DNA of 64,000 bases. Source: Georgenia ruanii. Its GTDB lineage: Bacteria > Actinomycetota > Actinomycetes > Actinomycetales > Actinomycetaceae. Made by a program: the position numbers and the translations under genes. The stretch is taken from the NCBI RefSeq assembly GCF_009193175.1, contig NZ_VUKE01000003.1, positions 186,001-250,000 on the forward strand. Direction: 5' to 3'. Positions 42,741 through 51,525 of this stretch are shown here, piece by piece (positions within the stretch are counted from its first letter, which is position 1; each line of letters starts with the position of its first letter). The notes beneath the pieces were generated by a model. It searched no databases. It was given only the letters and a program-made list of their open reading frames with translations, and was not told where the DNA came from.

Positions 42741-43641
42741 TCAGCCGAGCAGCGTGAGCGCCACGAGCAGGGAGAGGACGATCTCGCCCAGCCCGAGCAG
42801 CATGGGCCGCACCGGCCGACCACGCCGCGCGGCCAGCACCGGCACCGCCGCGGCCCGCACGGCCAGCGCCGCCCACACCGCCAGGTGCCAGCCGCTCACG
42901 AGGCCGGCCGCGGCCAGGGCCGCCACCGCCGCCGTCACGGCGACGTGGAAGGCGATCGAGCCGACGAGGTAGGCCCGGTTGCCCCGCTCGCGGATGTTGG
43001 TCTTGACGTAGGGCACCGTGCCGAGGAAGTACGCGGTGACCAGCGCCGTGACCAGCCAGGCCCAGGCCCAGCCGGTCAGGGCGCCGTCGGGGGAGGCGCC
43101 AGGCAGCGGGCCGCCGACGGCGCTGCCGAGCCAGCCGGTGCCCGGCAGCCACCCGGTGCCCCACACCCCGCCGGCCCCGCCGGTTCCGGCGTCGTAGGCG
43201 ACGGCGGTCATGAGGCCGGCCGCGCCGACGGTGACGACGTCGTTGAGGGTTGAGGAGGGAGCGGTCCCTGCGGTGCGCCGAGCACCACAGGGCGATCGCG
43301 ACCAGCGGGGCGTACGGCAGCGCCCACGCCAGCAGGTAGGGCGCCGCGACCACGACCGCCACCGCCAAGGGCGCCGTGACGAGCGCGTACGCCCGCACCG
43401 GCGGCAGGTAGCGGGCCTTGCGGTACGAGCGCAGCCACAGCCCGGTCGCGAAGAAGGCCAGGTACCCCACCCACCACAGCCCGAGCAGGGGCACGTGCAC
43501 CCAGGCGGGGCCGGACAGCGCCACCCCCACGAGCGCCGGGACGGCGATCATCGCCCAGGCGCCGTGCTGGTCCGGGACCCACCCGGCCCGGCGCCGCCGG
43601 CGGCGCCGGGCCGCGACGGCGGTGGGGGTCGTGGCGGTCAC
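42741..43641 (-). pseudogene. YwiC-like membrane protein gene broken by a 7-bp tandem duplication
   Basis: The first frame (GTG 43641) encodes a YwiC-like N-terminus (GWVPDQHGAWAMIAVPAL) and runs through RRDRSLLN. There the sequence contains a 7-bp duplication (43242-43248 and 43249-43255), after which the membrane-protein sequence continues in another frame (DVVTVGAAGLMTAVAYD, then GWAWAWLVTALVTAYFLGT) to a stop at 42741. Removing seven bases gives exactly 298 codons. The full-length protein would have about nine membrane segments; the family function is unknown. It may be a sequencing error, a true null or a reversible switch. Confidence 0.82.
43242..43255. repeat. 7-bp tandem duplication causing a frameshift
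   Basis: GTTGAGG occurs twice in a row; a GAGG follows, so the tract is slippage-prone. One copy restores the YwiC-like reading frame. Confidence 0.9.
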
Positions 43642-43647
43642 GCGCCG

Positions 43648-43653
43648 AGGATA
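43648..43653 (-). promoter_or_regulatory. -10 element, leaderless promoter of the YwiC-like gene
   Basis: TATCCT on the minus strand ends 6 nt before the GTG at 43641. Confidence 0.5.
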
Positions 43654-43694
43654 GGCACGACGGCGCCGCCCCGGCCGGGCCCACGGTCCCGGCC

Positions 43695-43733
43695 GCCACA
43701 GCCGCGAATCACCTCCCAGGCGGCGGCTGTGGC
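43695..43733. other. Hairpin in the 389-bp divergent region
   Basis: 11-bp perfect arms (43695-43705 with 43723-43733) and a 17-nt loop, between the YwiC-like start and the dehydrogenase operon. The role is unknown. The remainder of 43734-43880 shows nothing distinctive. Confidence 0.5.
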
Positions 43734-43887
43734 ACGCGCCACGCGCCGGGGTCCGGGCCGTCGTCGGCCACGAACGGCCCCGCACCGCGTCCACCACCTG
43801 GGACGTTGCCGATTCCCACGAAACTGATGCGCCGCGCCAAGCGTTCTGACACGATCTTTGTCGAGAGCCCACAACTGAAACTTACGG

Positions 43888-43915
43888 TTGCGTAGCCTAC
43901 GCTGGCGTAGGTTGC
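43888..43915. promoter_or_regulatory. Compound palindrome, candidate operator of the 2-oxoacid dehydrogenase operon
   Basis: CGTAG-C-CTACG (43891-43901) and CCTACG-CTGG-CGTAGG (43896-43911) overlap, and TTGCG flanks both ends, giving three half-sites of CCTACG type. It lies about 120 bp before the E1 alpha start. Lrp/AsnC or PdhR-like regulators bind such sites upstream of these operons; the identity here is not known. Confidence 0.55.
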
Positions 43916-43940
43916 GCGACCGGCCATCCCTGGGTCGCTT

Positions 43941-43984
43941 CCTGCCAGCCCGCCGCCACCACCCCCGGCGGCGGACCTGGCAGG
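43941..43984 (+). other. Stable hairpin in the 5' leader of the E1 alpha mRNA
   Basis: Outer 8-bp arms (43941-43948 with 43977-43984) and inner 7-bp arms (43951-43957 with 43967-43973). It is about 47 nt before the start codon and could slow or attenuate transcription, or stabilise the leader. Confidence 0.5.
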
Positions 43985-44030
43985 CACACCACGCGTCCGG
44001 ACCGGACGCTCGCCGAGGAGGTCCCGCTCG

Positions 44031-45176
44031 ATGGAACAGCTCGAAACCATGCTGGGTTCCGGCCCACGTCTGGACGACATGGTGCAGATCCTCGACGCCG
44101 ACGGGCGTCGGCACGAGGACCCGCAGTACAGCGCCTACGCCGTCGACCTGGACGCCGGGGACCTGCGCGCGATGTACCGGGACATGGTGCTCACGCGCGC
44201 GTTTGACGCCGAGGCCACCGCCCTGCAACGCAAGGGCGAGCTGGGCCTGTGGGCGCCGTGCGTGGGGCAGGAGGCGGCGCAGGTCGGCTCCGCGCACGCC
44301 CTGGCGCCCCGGGACTTCGTCTTCCCGTCCTACCGCGAGCTGGGCGTGGCCCAGGTGCGCGGGCTGGACCTGCGCGAGACGCTCCCGCTCTTCCGTGGCG
44401 TCCGCCACGGCGGCTGGGACCCGCACGCGCACAACATGCAGATCCCCACCCTGGTCATCGGCGCGCACACCCTGCACGCCGTCGGCTACGCCCTCGGCGT
44501 GCAGCGCGACGGCGACGTCGGCACCGGCGACCCCACCCGCGACCGCGCCGTCGTCGCCTACTTCGGCGACGGCGCCACCTCCCAGGGCGACACCAACGAG
44601 GCGCTCGTCTTCGCCGCCTCCGCCAGTGCCCCGGTCGTCTTCTTCTGCCAGAACAACCACTGGGCCATCTCGGTGCCGACCACCACCCAGAGCCGGGTGC
44701 CGCTGGTCCACCGCGGCGGCGGGTTCGGCGTCCCCTCGGTGCGGGTGGACGGCAACGACGCCCTGGCCTGCTACGCCGTGGCCCGCGAGGCGCTCGAGCG
44801 TGCCCGCGCCGGCGGCGGCCCGACCTTCATCGAGGCCGTCACCTACCGCATGGGCGCGCACACCACCTCCGACGACCCCACGCGCTACCGCGACCGCGCC
44901 GAGGAGGACCTCTGGCGCGCCAAGGACCCCATCGCCCGGCTCCGGGTCTACCTCGAGCGCCAGGACCTCGCCGACGCGGCGTACTTCGCCGCCGTCGACG
45001 CCGAGGCCGGCGAGCTCGCCGAGTCCGCCCGCGCCTACTGCACCTCCCTGACCGGCGGCCCGGCCGAGGAGATGTTCGAGCACGTCTACACCCTGCCCCA
45101 CCCGCTCGTCACGGAGGAGAAGGCGGCACGGGCCGCCTACGAGGCCGGCTTCGCCGACGAGGAGGACGCCCGATGA
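44031..45176 (+). CDS. 2-oxoacid dehydrogenase E1 component, alpha subunit (branched-chain type)
   Basis: 381 residues. It carries the thiamine diphosphate motif [13 protein letters not shown] ending QNN (residues 179-209) and the phospho-loop-like [15 protein letters not shown]. It decarboxylates a 2-oxoacid and passes the acyl group to E2. The separate alpha/beta E1 genes followed by E2 and the length point to branched-chain keto acid (Bkd) rather than actinobacterial AceE-type pyruvate dehydrogenase. GAGGAG lies 10 nt before ATG 44031. E3 is not in the window. Confidence 0.92.
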   Translation: MEQLETMLGSGPRLDDMVQILDADGRRHEDPQYSAYAVDLDAGDLRAMYRDMVLTRAFDAEATALQRKGELGLWAPCVGQEAAQVGSAHALAPRDFVFPSYRELGVAQVRGLDLRETLPLFRGVRHGGWDPHAHNMQIPTLVIGAHTLHAVGYALGVQRDGDVGTGDPTRDRAVVAYFGDGATSQGDTNEALVFAASASAPVVFFCQNNHWAISVPTTTQSRVPLVHRGGGFGVPSVRVDGNDALACYAVAREALERARAGGGPTFIEAVTYRMGAHTTSDDPTRYRDRAEEDLWRAKDPIARLRVYLERQDLADAAYFAAVDAEAGELAESARAYCTSLTGGPAEEMFEHVYTLPHPLVTEEKAARAAYEAGFADEEDAR

Positions 45177-46171
45177 CCGCCACCCCGATGGCCCGCGCGC
45201 TCAACGCCGGCCTGCGCCGGGCGCTGGAGCGCGACCCGAAGGTCGTGCTCATGGGCGAGGACATCGGCGCCCTCGGCGGGGTCTTCCGCGTCACCGACGG
45301 GCTGCAGAAGGACTTCGGCCCCGACCGGGTGGTGGACACCCCGCTCGCGGAGTCCGGCATCGTCGGCACCGCGGTCGGGCTGGCCATGGCCGGCTACCGG
45401 CCGGTGTGCGAGATCCAGTTCGACGGGTTCATCTTCCCCGCGTTCGACCAGATCACCACCCAGCTCGCCAAGCTCACCTACCGCTCCCACGGGGACCTCT
45501 CGCTCCCGGTGGTCATCCGGGTGCCCTTCGGCGGCGGGATCGGTGCCGTCGAGCACCACAGCGAGTCCCCCGAGGCGCTGTTCGCGCACACCGCCGGGCT
45601 CCGGGTGGTCGCGCCGTCCACCGCCGCCGACGCCTTCACGATGATCCAGCAGGCCATCGCCTCGCCCGACCCGGTGCTCTTCTTCGAGCCGAAGTCGCGC
45701 TACTGGGACAAGGGCGAGGTGGACCTCGACGCCGAGGTCGACCTCACCGAGACCGGGCTGACCACCGGCCTGCACGCGGCCCGCACCGTACGCCCCGGCA
45801 CCGACGCCACGGTCGTGGGCTACGGCCCGACCGTCAAGACGCTGCTCAACGCCGCCGAGGCCGCGGCCCAGGAGGGCCGGAGCCTGGAGGTCATCGACCT
45901 GCGCTCGGTCTCCCCGCTCGACGTCGACGCCGTCGTCGCCTCGGTCAACCGCACCGGCCGGCTCGTGGTGGTCCACGAGGCGCCGGTGTTCTTCGGCCCG
46001 GGCGCCGAGATCGCCGCCCGCGTCACCGAGCGCTGCTTCTACTCCCTCGAGGCTCCGGTGCTGAGGGTGGGCGGGTTCCACATGCCCTACCCGGCGAGCA
46101 CCCACGAGGAGGAGTACCTGCCGAACCTGGACCGCGTGCTCGACGCCGTCGACCGGGTCATGGCCTACTAG
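45173..46171 (+). CDS. 2-oxoacid dehydrogenase E1 component, beta subunit
   Basis: 332 residues, the normal length. Signatures [51 protein letters not shown] and the C-terminal [15 protein letters not shown] match BkdA2/PdhB. It completes the E1 heterotetramer. ATG 45173 overlaps the alpha-subunit stop (ATGA), ensuring equal synthesis. Confidence 0.93.
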   Translation: MTATPMARALNAGLRRALERDPKVVLMGEDIGALGGVFRVTDGLQKDFGPDRVVDTPLAESGIVGTAVGLAMAGYRPVCEIQFDGFIFPAFDQITTQLAKLTYRSHGDLSLPVVIRVPFGGGIGAVEHHSESPEALFAHTAGLRVVAPSTAADAFTMIQQAIASPDPVLFFEPKSRYWDKGEVDLDAEVDLTETGLTTGLHAARTVRPGTDATVVGYGPTVKTLLNAAEAAAQEGRSLEVIDLRSVSPLDVDAVVASVNRTGRLVVVHEAPVFFGPGAEIAARVTERCFYSLEAPVLRVGGFHMPYPASTHEEEYLPNLDRVLDAVDRVMAY

Positions 46172-46248
46172 CCCGCTGCCGACCGCACGGCGCGCGCCCG
46201 GTACCCGGGCGCCGCGGGCAGCACGCACCACTTGGAGGAGAGCACATC

Positions 46249-47649
46249 GTGCCGAGCTACCAGCACTTCCGCCTGCCGGACGTCGGCGAGGGCCTGACCG
46301 AGGCCGACATCGTGACGTGGCAGGTCGCCGTCGGGGACACCGTGGCCGTCAACCAGACGCTGTGCGAGATCGAGACCGCCAAGTCCGTCGTCGAGCTGCC
46401 CAGCCCCTTCGCCGGCGTCGTGCACGAGCTGCTCGCCCCCGAGGGGGCCACGGTAGAGGTCGGCGCGCCGATCATCTCCATCGACGTCGATCCCGGCGGG
46501 ACCGCCCCCGCGGGTGCGGCCCCCGCCGCGGAGGAGGCGGGGACGGGCGAGGGGTCCGGCAGCGTGCTCGTGGGGTACGGGACCCGGCCCGGCGCGGTGA
46601 CCCGGCGCCCCCGCAAGCAGCCGGGTGAGGCGCGGGACGCGAGCACGACGACGTCCGCTCCGCCGTCTCCCGCCCCCACGCCCGCTCCGCCAACGCCCGC
46701 CGCGCCGGCGTCCCCGGCCGTGGCCGCGGCGCCATCCCAGCGCGCCCGCGTGCTCGCCAAGCCGCCGGTGCGCAAGCTCGCCAAGGACCTCGGCGTCGAC
46801 CTCGCCGCGGTCGCCGGCACCGGCCCGGGCGGCATCATCACCCGCGAGGACGTCCAGCGCTTCCGTGACATCGCCGAGCCGGCCCCGCTGGCCACCTACG
46901 CCGGCGACGAGGAGCCCTGGCTGGCCGGCGGCACGGTCTCCGCCGACGGGCGCCAGACCCGGGTGCCGGCCAAGGCCGTCCGCAAGCGCACCGCCGAGGC
47001 GATGGTGGCCTCGGCCTTCACCGCCCCGCACGTGACCGTGTTCCACACGGTCGACGTCACCCGGAGCATGCGGCTGGTCGAGCGGCTCAAGTCGGACCGC
47101 GAGTTCGCCGACGTGCGGGTCACGCCCCTGCTGGTCACGATGAAGGCCCTCATCACCGCCGTGCGGCGCAACCCGGAGATCAACGCCGCCTGGGACGACG
47201 AGCGCAAGGAGATCGTCTACAAGCACTACATCAACCTCGGCATCGCCGCCGCGACGCCGCGGGGCCTGGTGGTGCCGAACATCAAGGACGCGCACCGGAT
47301 GAGCCTGCACGAGCTGGCCGTGGCGCTCGCGGACCTCACCGCCACGGCCCGGGCGGGCAAGTCCCAGCCGGCCGACATGGCCGACGGCACCATCACCATC
47401 ACCAACGTCGGCGTCTTCGGCATCGACACCGGCACGCCGATCCTCAACCCCGGCGAGTCCGCGATCCTCGCCTTCGGCGCCATCCGGCAGCAGCCGTGGG
47501 TGCACCGCGGCAAGGTCAAGGCGCGCTGGGTGACCCAGCTGGCCCTGTCGGTGGACCACCGCCTCGTCGACGGCGGGCTGGCCTCCAAGGTGCTCGCGGA
47601 CGTCGCCCGCGTGCTCGAGGACCCGGCCCAGGCGCTCGTCTGGGGCTGA
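46249..47649 (+). CDS. Dihydrolipoamide acyltransferase (E2) of the 2-oxoacid dehydrogenase complex
   Basis: 466 residues: lipoyl domain (1-80) with the modified Lys45 in [14 protein letters not shown], a Ser/Pro/Ala linker (about 84-165), an E3-binding domain (about 168-205, [18 protein letters not shown]), a second linker and the catalytic domain with the active-site histidine in [16 protein letters not shown]. It forms the core of the complex and transfers the acyl group to CoA. The GTG start at 46249 follows GGAGGAG. It ends the operon. Confidence 0.94.
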   Translation: MPSYQHFRLPDVGEGLTEADIVTWQVAVGDTVAVNQTLCEIETAKSVVELPSPFAGVVHELLAPEGATVEVGAPIISIDVDPGGTAPAGAAPAAEEAGTGEGSGSVLVGYGTRPGAVTRRPRKQPGEARDASTTTSAPPSPAPTPAPPTPAAPASPAVAAAPSQRARVLAKPPVRKLAKDLGVDLAAVAGTGPGGIITREDVQRFRDIAEPAPLATYAGDEEPWLAGGTVSADGRQTRVPAKAVRKRTAEAMVASAFTAPHVTVFHTVDVTRSMRLVERLKSDREFADVRVTPLLVTMKALITAVRRNPEINAAWDDERKEIVYKHYINLGIAAATPRGLVVPNIKDAHRMSLHELAVALADLTATARAGKSQPADMADGTITITNVGVFGIDTGTPILNPGESAILAFGAIRQQPWVHRGKVKARWVTQLALSVDHRLVDGGLASKVLADVARVLEDPAQALVWG

Positions 47650-47701
47650 CCCGGGCGGCTTCGCCGTGCGGGTCCGCGCGGTGCGCGGTAGCAAGAGGGG
47701 C

Positions 47702-48376
47702 ATGACCTCTTCCTCCGGTGCCGTGCTGCTCGACGCGGACGGCACCCTCGTGGACTCCACCTACCTGCACGTCTCCGCCTGGTCCCAGGCCTTCGCGCAA
47801 GTCGGGCACCCGGTGGACGCCTGGCGCGTCCACCGCTGCATCGGCATGGGCTCCGACAAGCTCCTCGCCGAGCTCCTCGGCGACCGGGCCGACGACGTCG
47901 GCGGACCGGCGAAGGACGCCCACTCCGAGATCTACGCCGGGATGAGCGATCGCATCCGCCGCTTCGCCGGCGTCCACGAGCTGCTGCGCGCGCTGCGCGA
48001 GCGCGGGCTGACCGTGGTCCTCTCCACCTCCGCGCCGCCGGACGAGCTCGCCCACATCCGCCGGGCGCTGGACGCGGACGACCTGTTCGACGCGGTCACC
48101 GCCGACGAGGACGTCGAGAGCGCCAAGCCCGACCCCGACCTCGTGGGCACCGCGCTGAAGAAGGCCGGCGTGCCCGCCGACCGGGCCGTCTTCGTGGGGG
48201 ACGCCGTCTGGGACGTCGAGGCCTGTCGCCGCGCCGGCGTGCCGTGCCTCGGGGTGCGTACCGGCGGCATCGACTCCGCCGAGCTCCGCGACGCCGGCGC
48301 CGTCGAGGTGTATCGGGACGTATCGGACCTGCTCGCCCGGCTGGACGACTCCGCGATCGGCCGCCTCGCCGGGTGA
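47702..48376 (+). CDS. HAD superfamily hydrolase (phosphoglycolate-phosphatase-like)
   Basis: 224 residues. Motif I LLDADGTLVDSTYLH, motif II LSTSAPPDEL, Lys motif SAKPDPDLV and motif IV VFVGDAVWDVEACRRAGV are complete. Subclass IA cap; the substrate is unknown. The start ATG 47702 has a TAGCAA segment upstream but no clear ribosome binding site. It lies 52 bp after E2 and may be transcribed separately. Confidence 0.86.
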   Translation: MTSSSGAVLLDADGTLVDSTYLHVSAWSQAFAQVGHPVDAWRVHRCIGMGSDKLLAELLGDRADDVGGPAKDAHSEIYAGMSDRIRRFAGVHELLRALRERGLTVVLSTSAPPDELAHIRRALDADDLFDAVTADEDVESAKPDPDLVGTALKKAGVPADRAVFVGDAVWDVEACRRAGVPCLGVRTGGIDSAELRDAGAVEVYRDVSDLLARLDDSAIGRLAG

Positions 48377-48449
48377 GGCCGCGCCAGGCCGGAGGACCCT
48401 GTCGCCGCCGCCGTCCCGCTGCCACCATGGCGTCAGGAAGGGAGACGCG

Positions 48450-49151
48450 ATGGCGCGCACGTGCGTGGTGGCGCTGCTGGCGGGCGCCGCCCTCCTGACG
48501 AGCTGTTCGGCGGGCATGGGCGCCGGCCCCGCCCACACCGAGGAACGGGACGTCGCCGGCACCTCCGCCGTCGTCCTGGGCACGAGCGGGACGCTGCGGA
48601 TCCGCACGGGCAGCCCGGCCCGGCTCACCGTCACAGCCGGGGAGAACGTCATCGACCACCTCACCAGCGACGTGGGCGACGGCGTGCTCGAGCTGGGTCT
48701 GACCACCGCCCGGCCCACCGGTACCGGCGACATCGAGTACCTCCTGATCGCGCCGCAGATCCACGCCATCGACGTGAGGGGATCCGGCGACGTCGAGGCG
48801 GACGTGCCCACCGCCTCGACGCTGCGGCTCGCCGCCCGGGGCTCCGGCCGGATCGCCTTCCCCAAGGTGGACGCCGACGAGGTCCAGGTCGAGGTCTCCG
48901 GATCCGGCGGGGTGCGGGTGGGTGGAACCACCACCACCCAGCGGGTCACCCTCAGCGGGTCCGGCACCTACGACGGGGCGGGCCTGGCCAGCGAGTCCGT
49001 CATCGTCACCGTCTCGGGCTCCGGCCGCGCCGACGTCACGGCCAGCCGGACGGTGGACGCGGCGGTCACCGGCAGCGGCTCGGTCACCTACGCCGGCAAC
49101 CCCCGGGTCACCAGCGAGGTCAACGGCTCCGGGCACGTCCGCCCGCGGTAA
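48450..49151 (+). CDS. DUF2807-type lipoprotein (GIN-domain, beta-helical)
   Basis: 233 residues. A lipobox LTSCSAG follows a hydrophobic signal (residues 1-19), so Cys19 is probably lipidated and the protein anchored outside. The body is built of repeating GSG turns (DVRGSGDVEAD, ARGSGRIAF, VSGSGGVRVG, TVSGSGRADVT, EVNGSGHV), the head-GIN/DUF2807 parallel beta-helix. The function is unknown. GGAAGGGAG lies before ATG 48450. Confidence 0.85.
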   Translation: MARTCVVALLAGAALLTSCSAGMGAGPAHTEERDVAGTSAVVLGTSGTLRIRTGSPARLTVTAGENVIDHLTSDVGDGVLELGLTTARPTGTGDIEYLLIAPQIHAIDVRGSGDVEADVPTASTLRLAARGSGRIAFPKVDADEVQVEVSGSGGVRVGGTTTTQRVTLSGSGTYDGAGLASESVIVTVSGSGRADVTASRTVDAAVTGSGSVTYAGNPRVTSEVNGSGHVRPR

Positions 49152-49294
49152 GGGCGTGGCATGTTGTGGCCATGGCATTTACATGCCCGCCCGCAGGCTG
49201 GTATTAGGTCCACGCGTCTCGTTAAGTTCGACATGCCGCAAGGAACACCGGCCCGCAACCGCGGGCGGAGGCAGTCGAGCGAGAGGGGCAGGCC

Positions 49295-50536
49295 ATGGGT
49301 GACGCGTCGGTGCTGCTCCGGTTCGAGAGGCGTCACGCCGACTCTGCCGTCCGCACGACTGCCGCCACCGCTGCGACGGCCTCGGAGAGCCGGACGGGGC
49401 AGCTGATCGATCTGGTCAGCCGCCGCGGTGGCGTCATGGAGGCCTCGCTCGACGCCGAGACCTACCCCCTCCTGCGCGACCACCTCGTGCACAGCATCCT
49501 TGCGACGGCGACGCCCGAGCGGGCGGAGCGACTCTTCCCCGGCGACCCGCAGCAGCTCCTGCGACCCTTCGGCAGCGTGAGCCTCGGCTCCGGCGCCGCG
49601 GGGGTCCTGGGGGTGCTCGCGACCGTCGGGACCAAGGTTCCCACCGAGCTCGTCGACTGGTTGGAGGGGGCGGTTCCCGGGATGGAGGGCCCGGGACCGG
49701 GGCTTGTCGACGGGCTCGGTGGGATCGCGCTGGCGCTCGACCGGCTCGGTCGCCACGAGGCGGCCGGGAGGATCTGGCACGAGGTGGAGCGGGCGCCGCT
49801 GGACCGGCTGGGCACCGCGCTGGCCGACGGCCTGCCCGGGCTGGGCCTGGCCCTGCTCGAGCGCGCACCGTTCAGCGACGGCGAGGCGCTGTGCGACCGG
49901 ATCTTCCTCATCGCCGAGGAGCTCGTCCGCCGCCTCGAGGACGGCGCTCACGACCTGCGCCGCCCCGGCCTGCTGCATGGCGGGGCGGGTGCCGCGTTGT
50001 TCCTGCTGCACGTCTACGAGATGACGGCGGACCGCCGGATGCTCGCGCAGGCCGAGCGGGCACTGCGGCACGATCTCGCCTTCCTCGGCTGGGCCGACCT
50101 CGCCGCCGAGGGGGCGCCGGAGCTGTGGCGCACCCGCCCGCTGCTCGGCAGCGGAAGCGCGGGCGTGGCCATGGTGCTGCACGAGGCCCTGAACCACCTC
50201 GACACCCCGTGGATGCTCCAGGCCCGGGACGCCATCGCCGAGGCCTGCGAGCGGCGGGTTGGCTCGCACGCCGGGCTGCTGCACGGCTGGGCGGGCACGC
50301 TCGTCGCGCTGCACTACCTGCGCAGCCGGCCCTGGGACCCGCCGGCCGACCGGCACGCCGTCGTCCGGCCGCACCTCGAGCGGCTGGCCCACCCGGCGGC
50401 CCGCGCACGGATCCCATTCGTCGGGCTCGACGCCTCTCGCTCCTCCGCCGACCTGGGCACCGGGGCGGCCGGTGTGCTGCTCGCGCTCGAGCACCTGCTG
50501 GGGGAGGGGGAGCGTCGTCTTCCCCTCTTCTGGTGA
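49295..50536 (+). CDS. Stand-alone LanC-like domain protein (homologous to the C-terminus of class III/IV LanKC)
   Basis: 413 residues. From residue 65 on it follows LanKC cyclase domains: LATATPERAERLFPGDPQQL, GSVSLGSGAAGVLGVL, GLVDGLGGIALALDRLG, PGLLHGGAGAALFLLHVYE, GSGSAGVAMVLHEAL, HAGLLHGWAGTLVALHYLR and DLGTGAAGVLLALEHLL, the alpha/alpha-barrel repeats. The kinase and lyase parts of LanKC are absent, and the zinc cysteines of classical LanC are not seen. Without a dehydratase nearby it cannot make a lanthipeptide alone. It starts the accessory locus and is 44 bp before the methyltransferase. The start ATG 49295 has GAGAGGGG upstream. Confidence 0.8.
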   Translation: MGDASVLLRFERRHADSAVRTTAATAATASESRTGQLIDLVSRRGGVMEASLDAETYPLLRDHLVHSILATATPERAERLFPGDPQQLLRPFGSVSLGSGAAGVLGVLATVGTKVPTELVDWLEGAVPGMEGPGPGLVDGLGGIALALDRLGRHEAAGRIWHEVERAPLDRLGTALADGLPGLGLALLERAPFSDGEALCDRIFLIAEELVRRLEDGAHDLRRPGLLHGGAGAALFLLHVYEMTADRRMLAQAERALRHDLAFLGWADLAAEGAPELWRTRPLLGSGSAGVAMVLHEALNHLDTPWMLQARDAIAEACERRVGSHAGLLHGWAGTLVALHYLRSRPWDPPADRHAVVRPHLERLAHPAARARIPFVGLDASRSSADLGTGAAGVLLALEHLLGEGERRLPLFW

Positions 50537-50580
50537 CCATCCAGGCCCTTCGGCCCGATGAGACGAGGGGAGGGGGCACG

Positions 50581-51477
50581 ATGAACGCACCGCAGGCCGC
50601 CGCGCTGGCGACGAGCCGGCTCCGGGGCGCGATGACGGCGCCGCGGGCCACGACCGCGGCGACCCGCGGCATCCCGGGACACGCGGGCCAGCTCGTCGCC
50701 TCCCTCGGTCTCCGCGTCGAGCTCCACCCCGCCTGCGACCCGGTCGGTTCGGCGATGCTCGCCGACGTCGCCGACGCCGAGATGCAGGAGGTCCGGGCGG
50801 TGCTGCGGCTGGTCCTCGGCGTCGACGGCCCGGTGCTGGACCTCGCGGCCGGCGTGGGACGCCTCACCGTCCCGCTGCTGGCGCTGCGCAAGCAGGTCAC
50901 CGCGCTCGAGCTCTCGGGCGACGTCATCGCCCGGCTCGTGCACCGGCTGCAGCAGGCTCCCGCCGCCCTGCGGGCGCGTTGCAGCACGGTGCAGGCCGAC
51001 ATGGCCGATTTCCGCATCGACCGCGCCTTCGCCGCGGTGGTGCTCGGCGGGGCCTCGGTCAGCCTGCTCGACGGCGCCGATCGCATGGGCCTGTACCGGT
51101 CGGTGCGCCGGCACCTGATGCCCGGCGGGCGCTTCCTCGTGAGCACGGTCGACCACGGCGCGGCGGTGCTGCCGCCCGAGGTCGGCGGCGAGGTGCAGGC
51201 CCCGAGCGGGCGCTCGTACCGGGTGTACGAGTACTGGGAGCGGGGCGCACCCACGTGGACGCTCACCGCTCTGTCGAAGGATTCCGGTCACGGTCCCGTC
51301 ACCGTGTGCACAACGACCCAGCGCGTGCTCGGTGCGGCACAGCTGCAGGTCGAGCTCGAGCGCGCGGGCTTCTCCGTGATCTCGCGCACGCAGGTGACCG
51401 AGCCCGGGCAGCGGCACCCGGTCGTGCTGATCGAGGCTGCGCTGCCCGACGCGGTGACGGGGCCGGCTCTTTACTGA
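50581..51477 (+). CDS. SAM-dependent class I methyltransferase
   Basis: 298 residues. Motif I VLDLAAGVGRLTVPLL (85-100), the acidic LELSG, VQADMADFRIDRAFAAVV (motif post-II/IV) and the Ser/Thr-rich post-motif GGRFLVSTVDHG support the class I fold. The N-terminus (about 50 residues) is unusual and basic. Position after the LanC-like gene, with a GGGAGGGGG site before ATG 50581, suggests one operon. Peptide-modifying (RiPP-type) methyltransferases are a possible family, including daptide-type, but I cannot confirm this without a profile search. Confidence 0.75.
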   Translation: MNAPQAAALATSRLRGAMTAPRATTAATRGIPGHAGQLVASLGLRVELHPACDPVGSAMLADVADAEMQEVRAVLRLVLGVDGPVLDLAAGVGRLTVPLLALRKQVTALELSGDVIARLVHRLQQAPAALRARCSTVQADMADFRIDRAFAAVVLGGASVSLLDGADRMGLYRSVRRHLMPGGRFLVSTVDHGAAVLPPEVGGEVQAPSGRSYRVYEYWERGAPTWTLTALSKDSGHGPVTVCTTTQRVLGAAQLQVELERAGFSVISRTQVTEPGQRHPVVLIEAALPDAVTGPALY

Positions 51478-51487
51478 GCCGTTGTGG

Positions 51488-51513
51488 CAGCGGTGCGCTC
51501 GATGCGCCCGCTG
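51488..51513. terminator. Terminator hairpin between convergent methyltransferase and regulator
   Basis: Stem 51488-51498 with 51504-51513, one bulged base, 5-nt loop, in the 48-bp gap. Confidence 0.5.
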
Positions 51514-51525
51514 TCCCGAGCGCGC

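Noticed and set aside
49172-49207. 11-codon frame (MAFTCPPAGWY) just upstream of the LanC-like gene, reminiscent of a Cys-containing core peptide
   Set aside because: No ribosome binding site, no leader, and the frame merges with an upstream non-coding frame; chance occurrence is likely.
50581-51477. Confident call as a daptide-type RiPP methyltransferase
   Set aside because: The precursor found here does not end in Thr and no oxidative decarboxylase or aminotransferase is adjacent; only a general methyltransferase call is justified.
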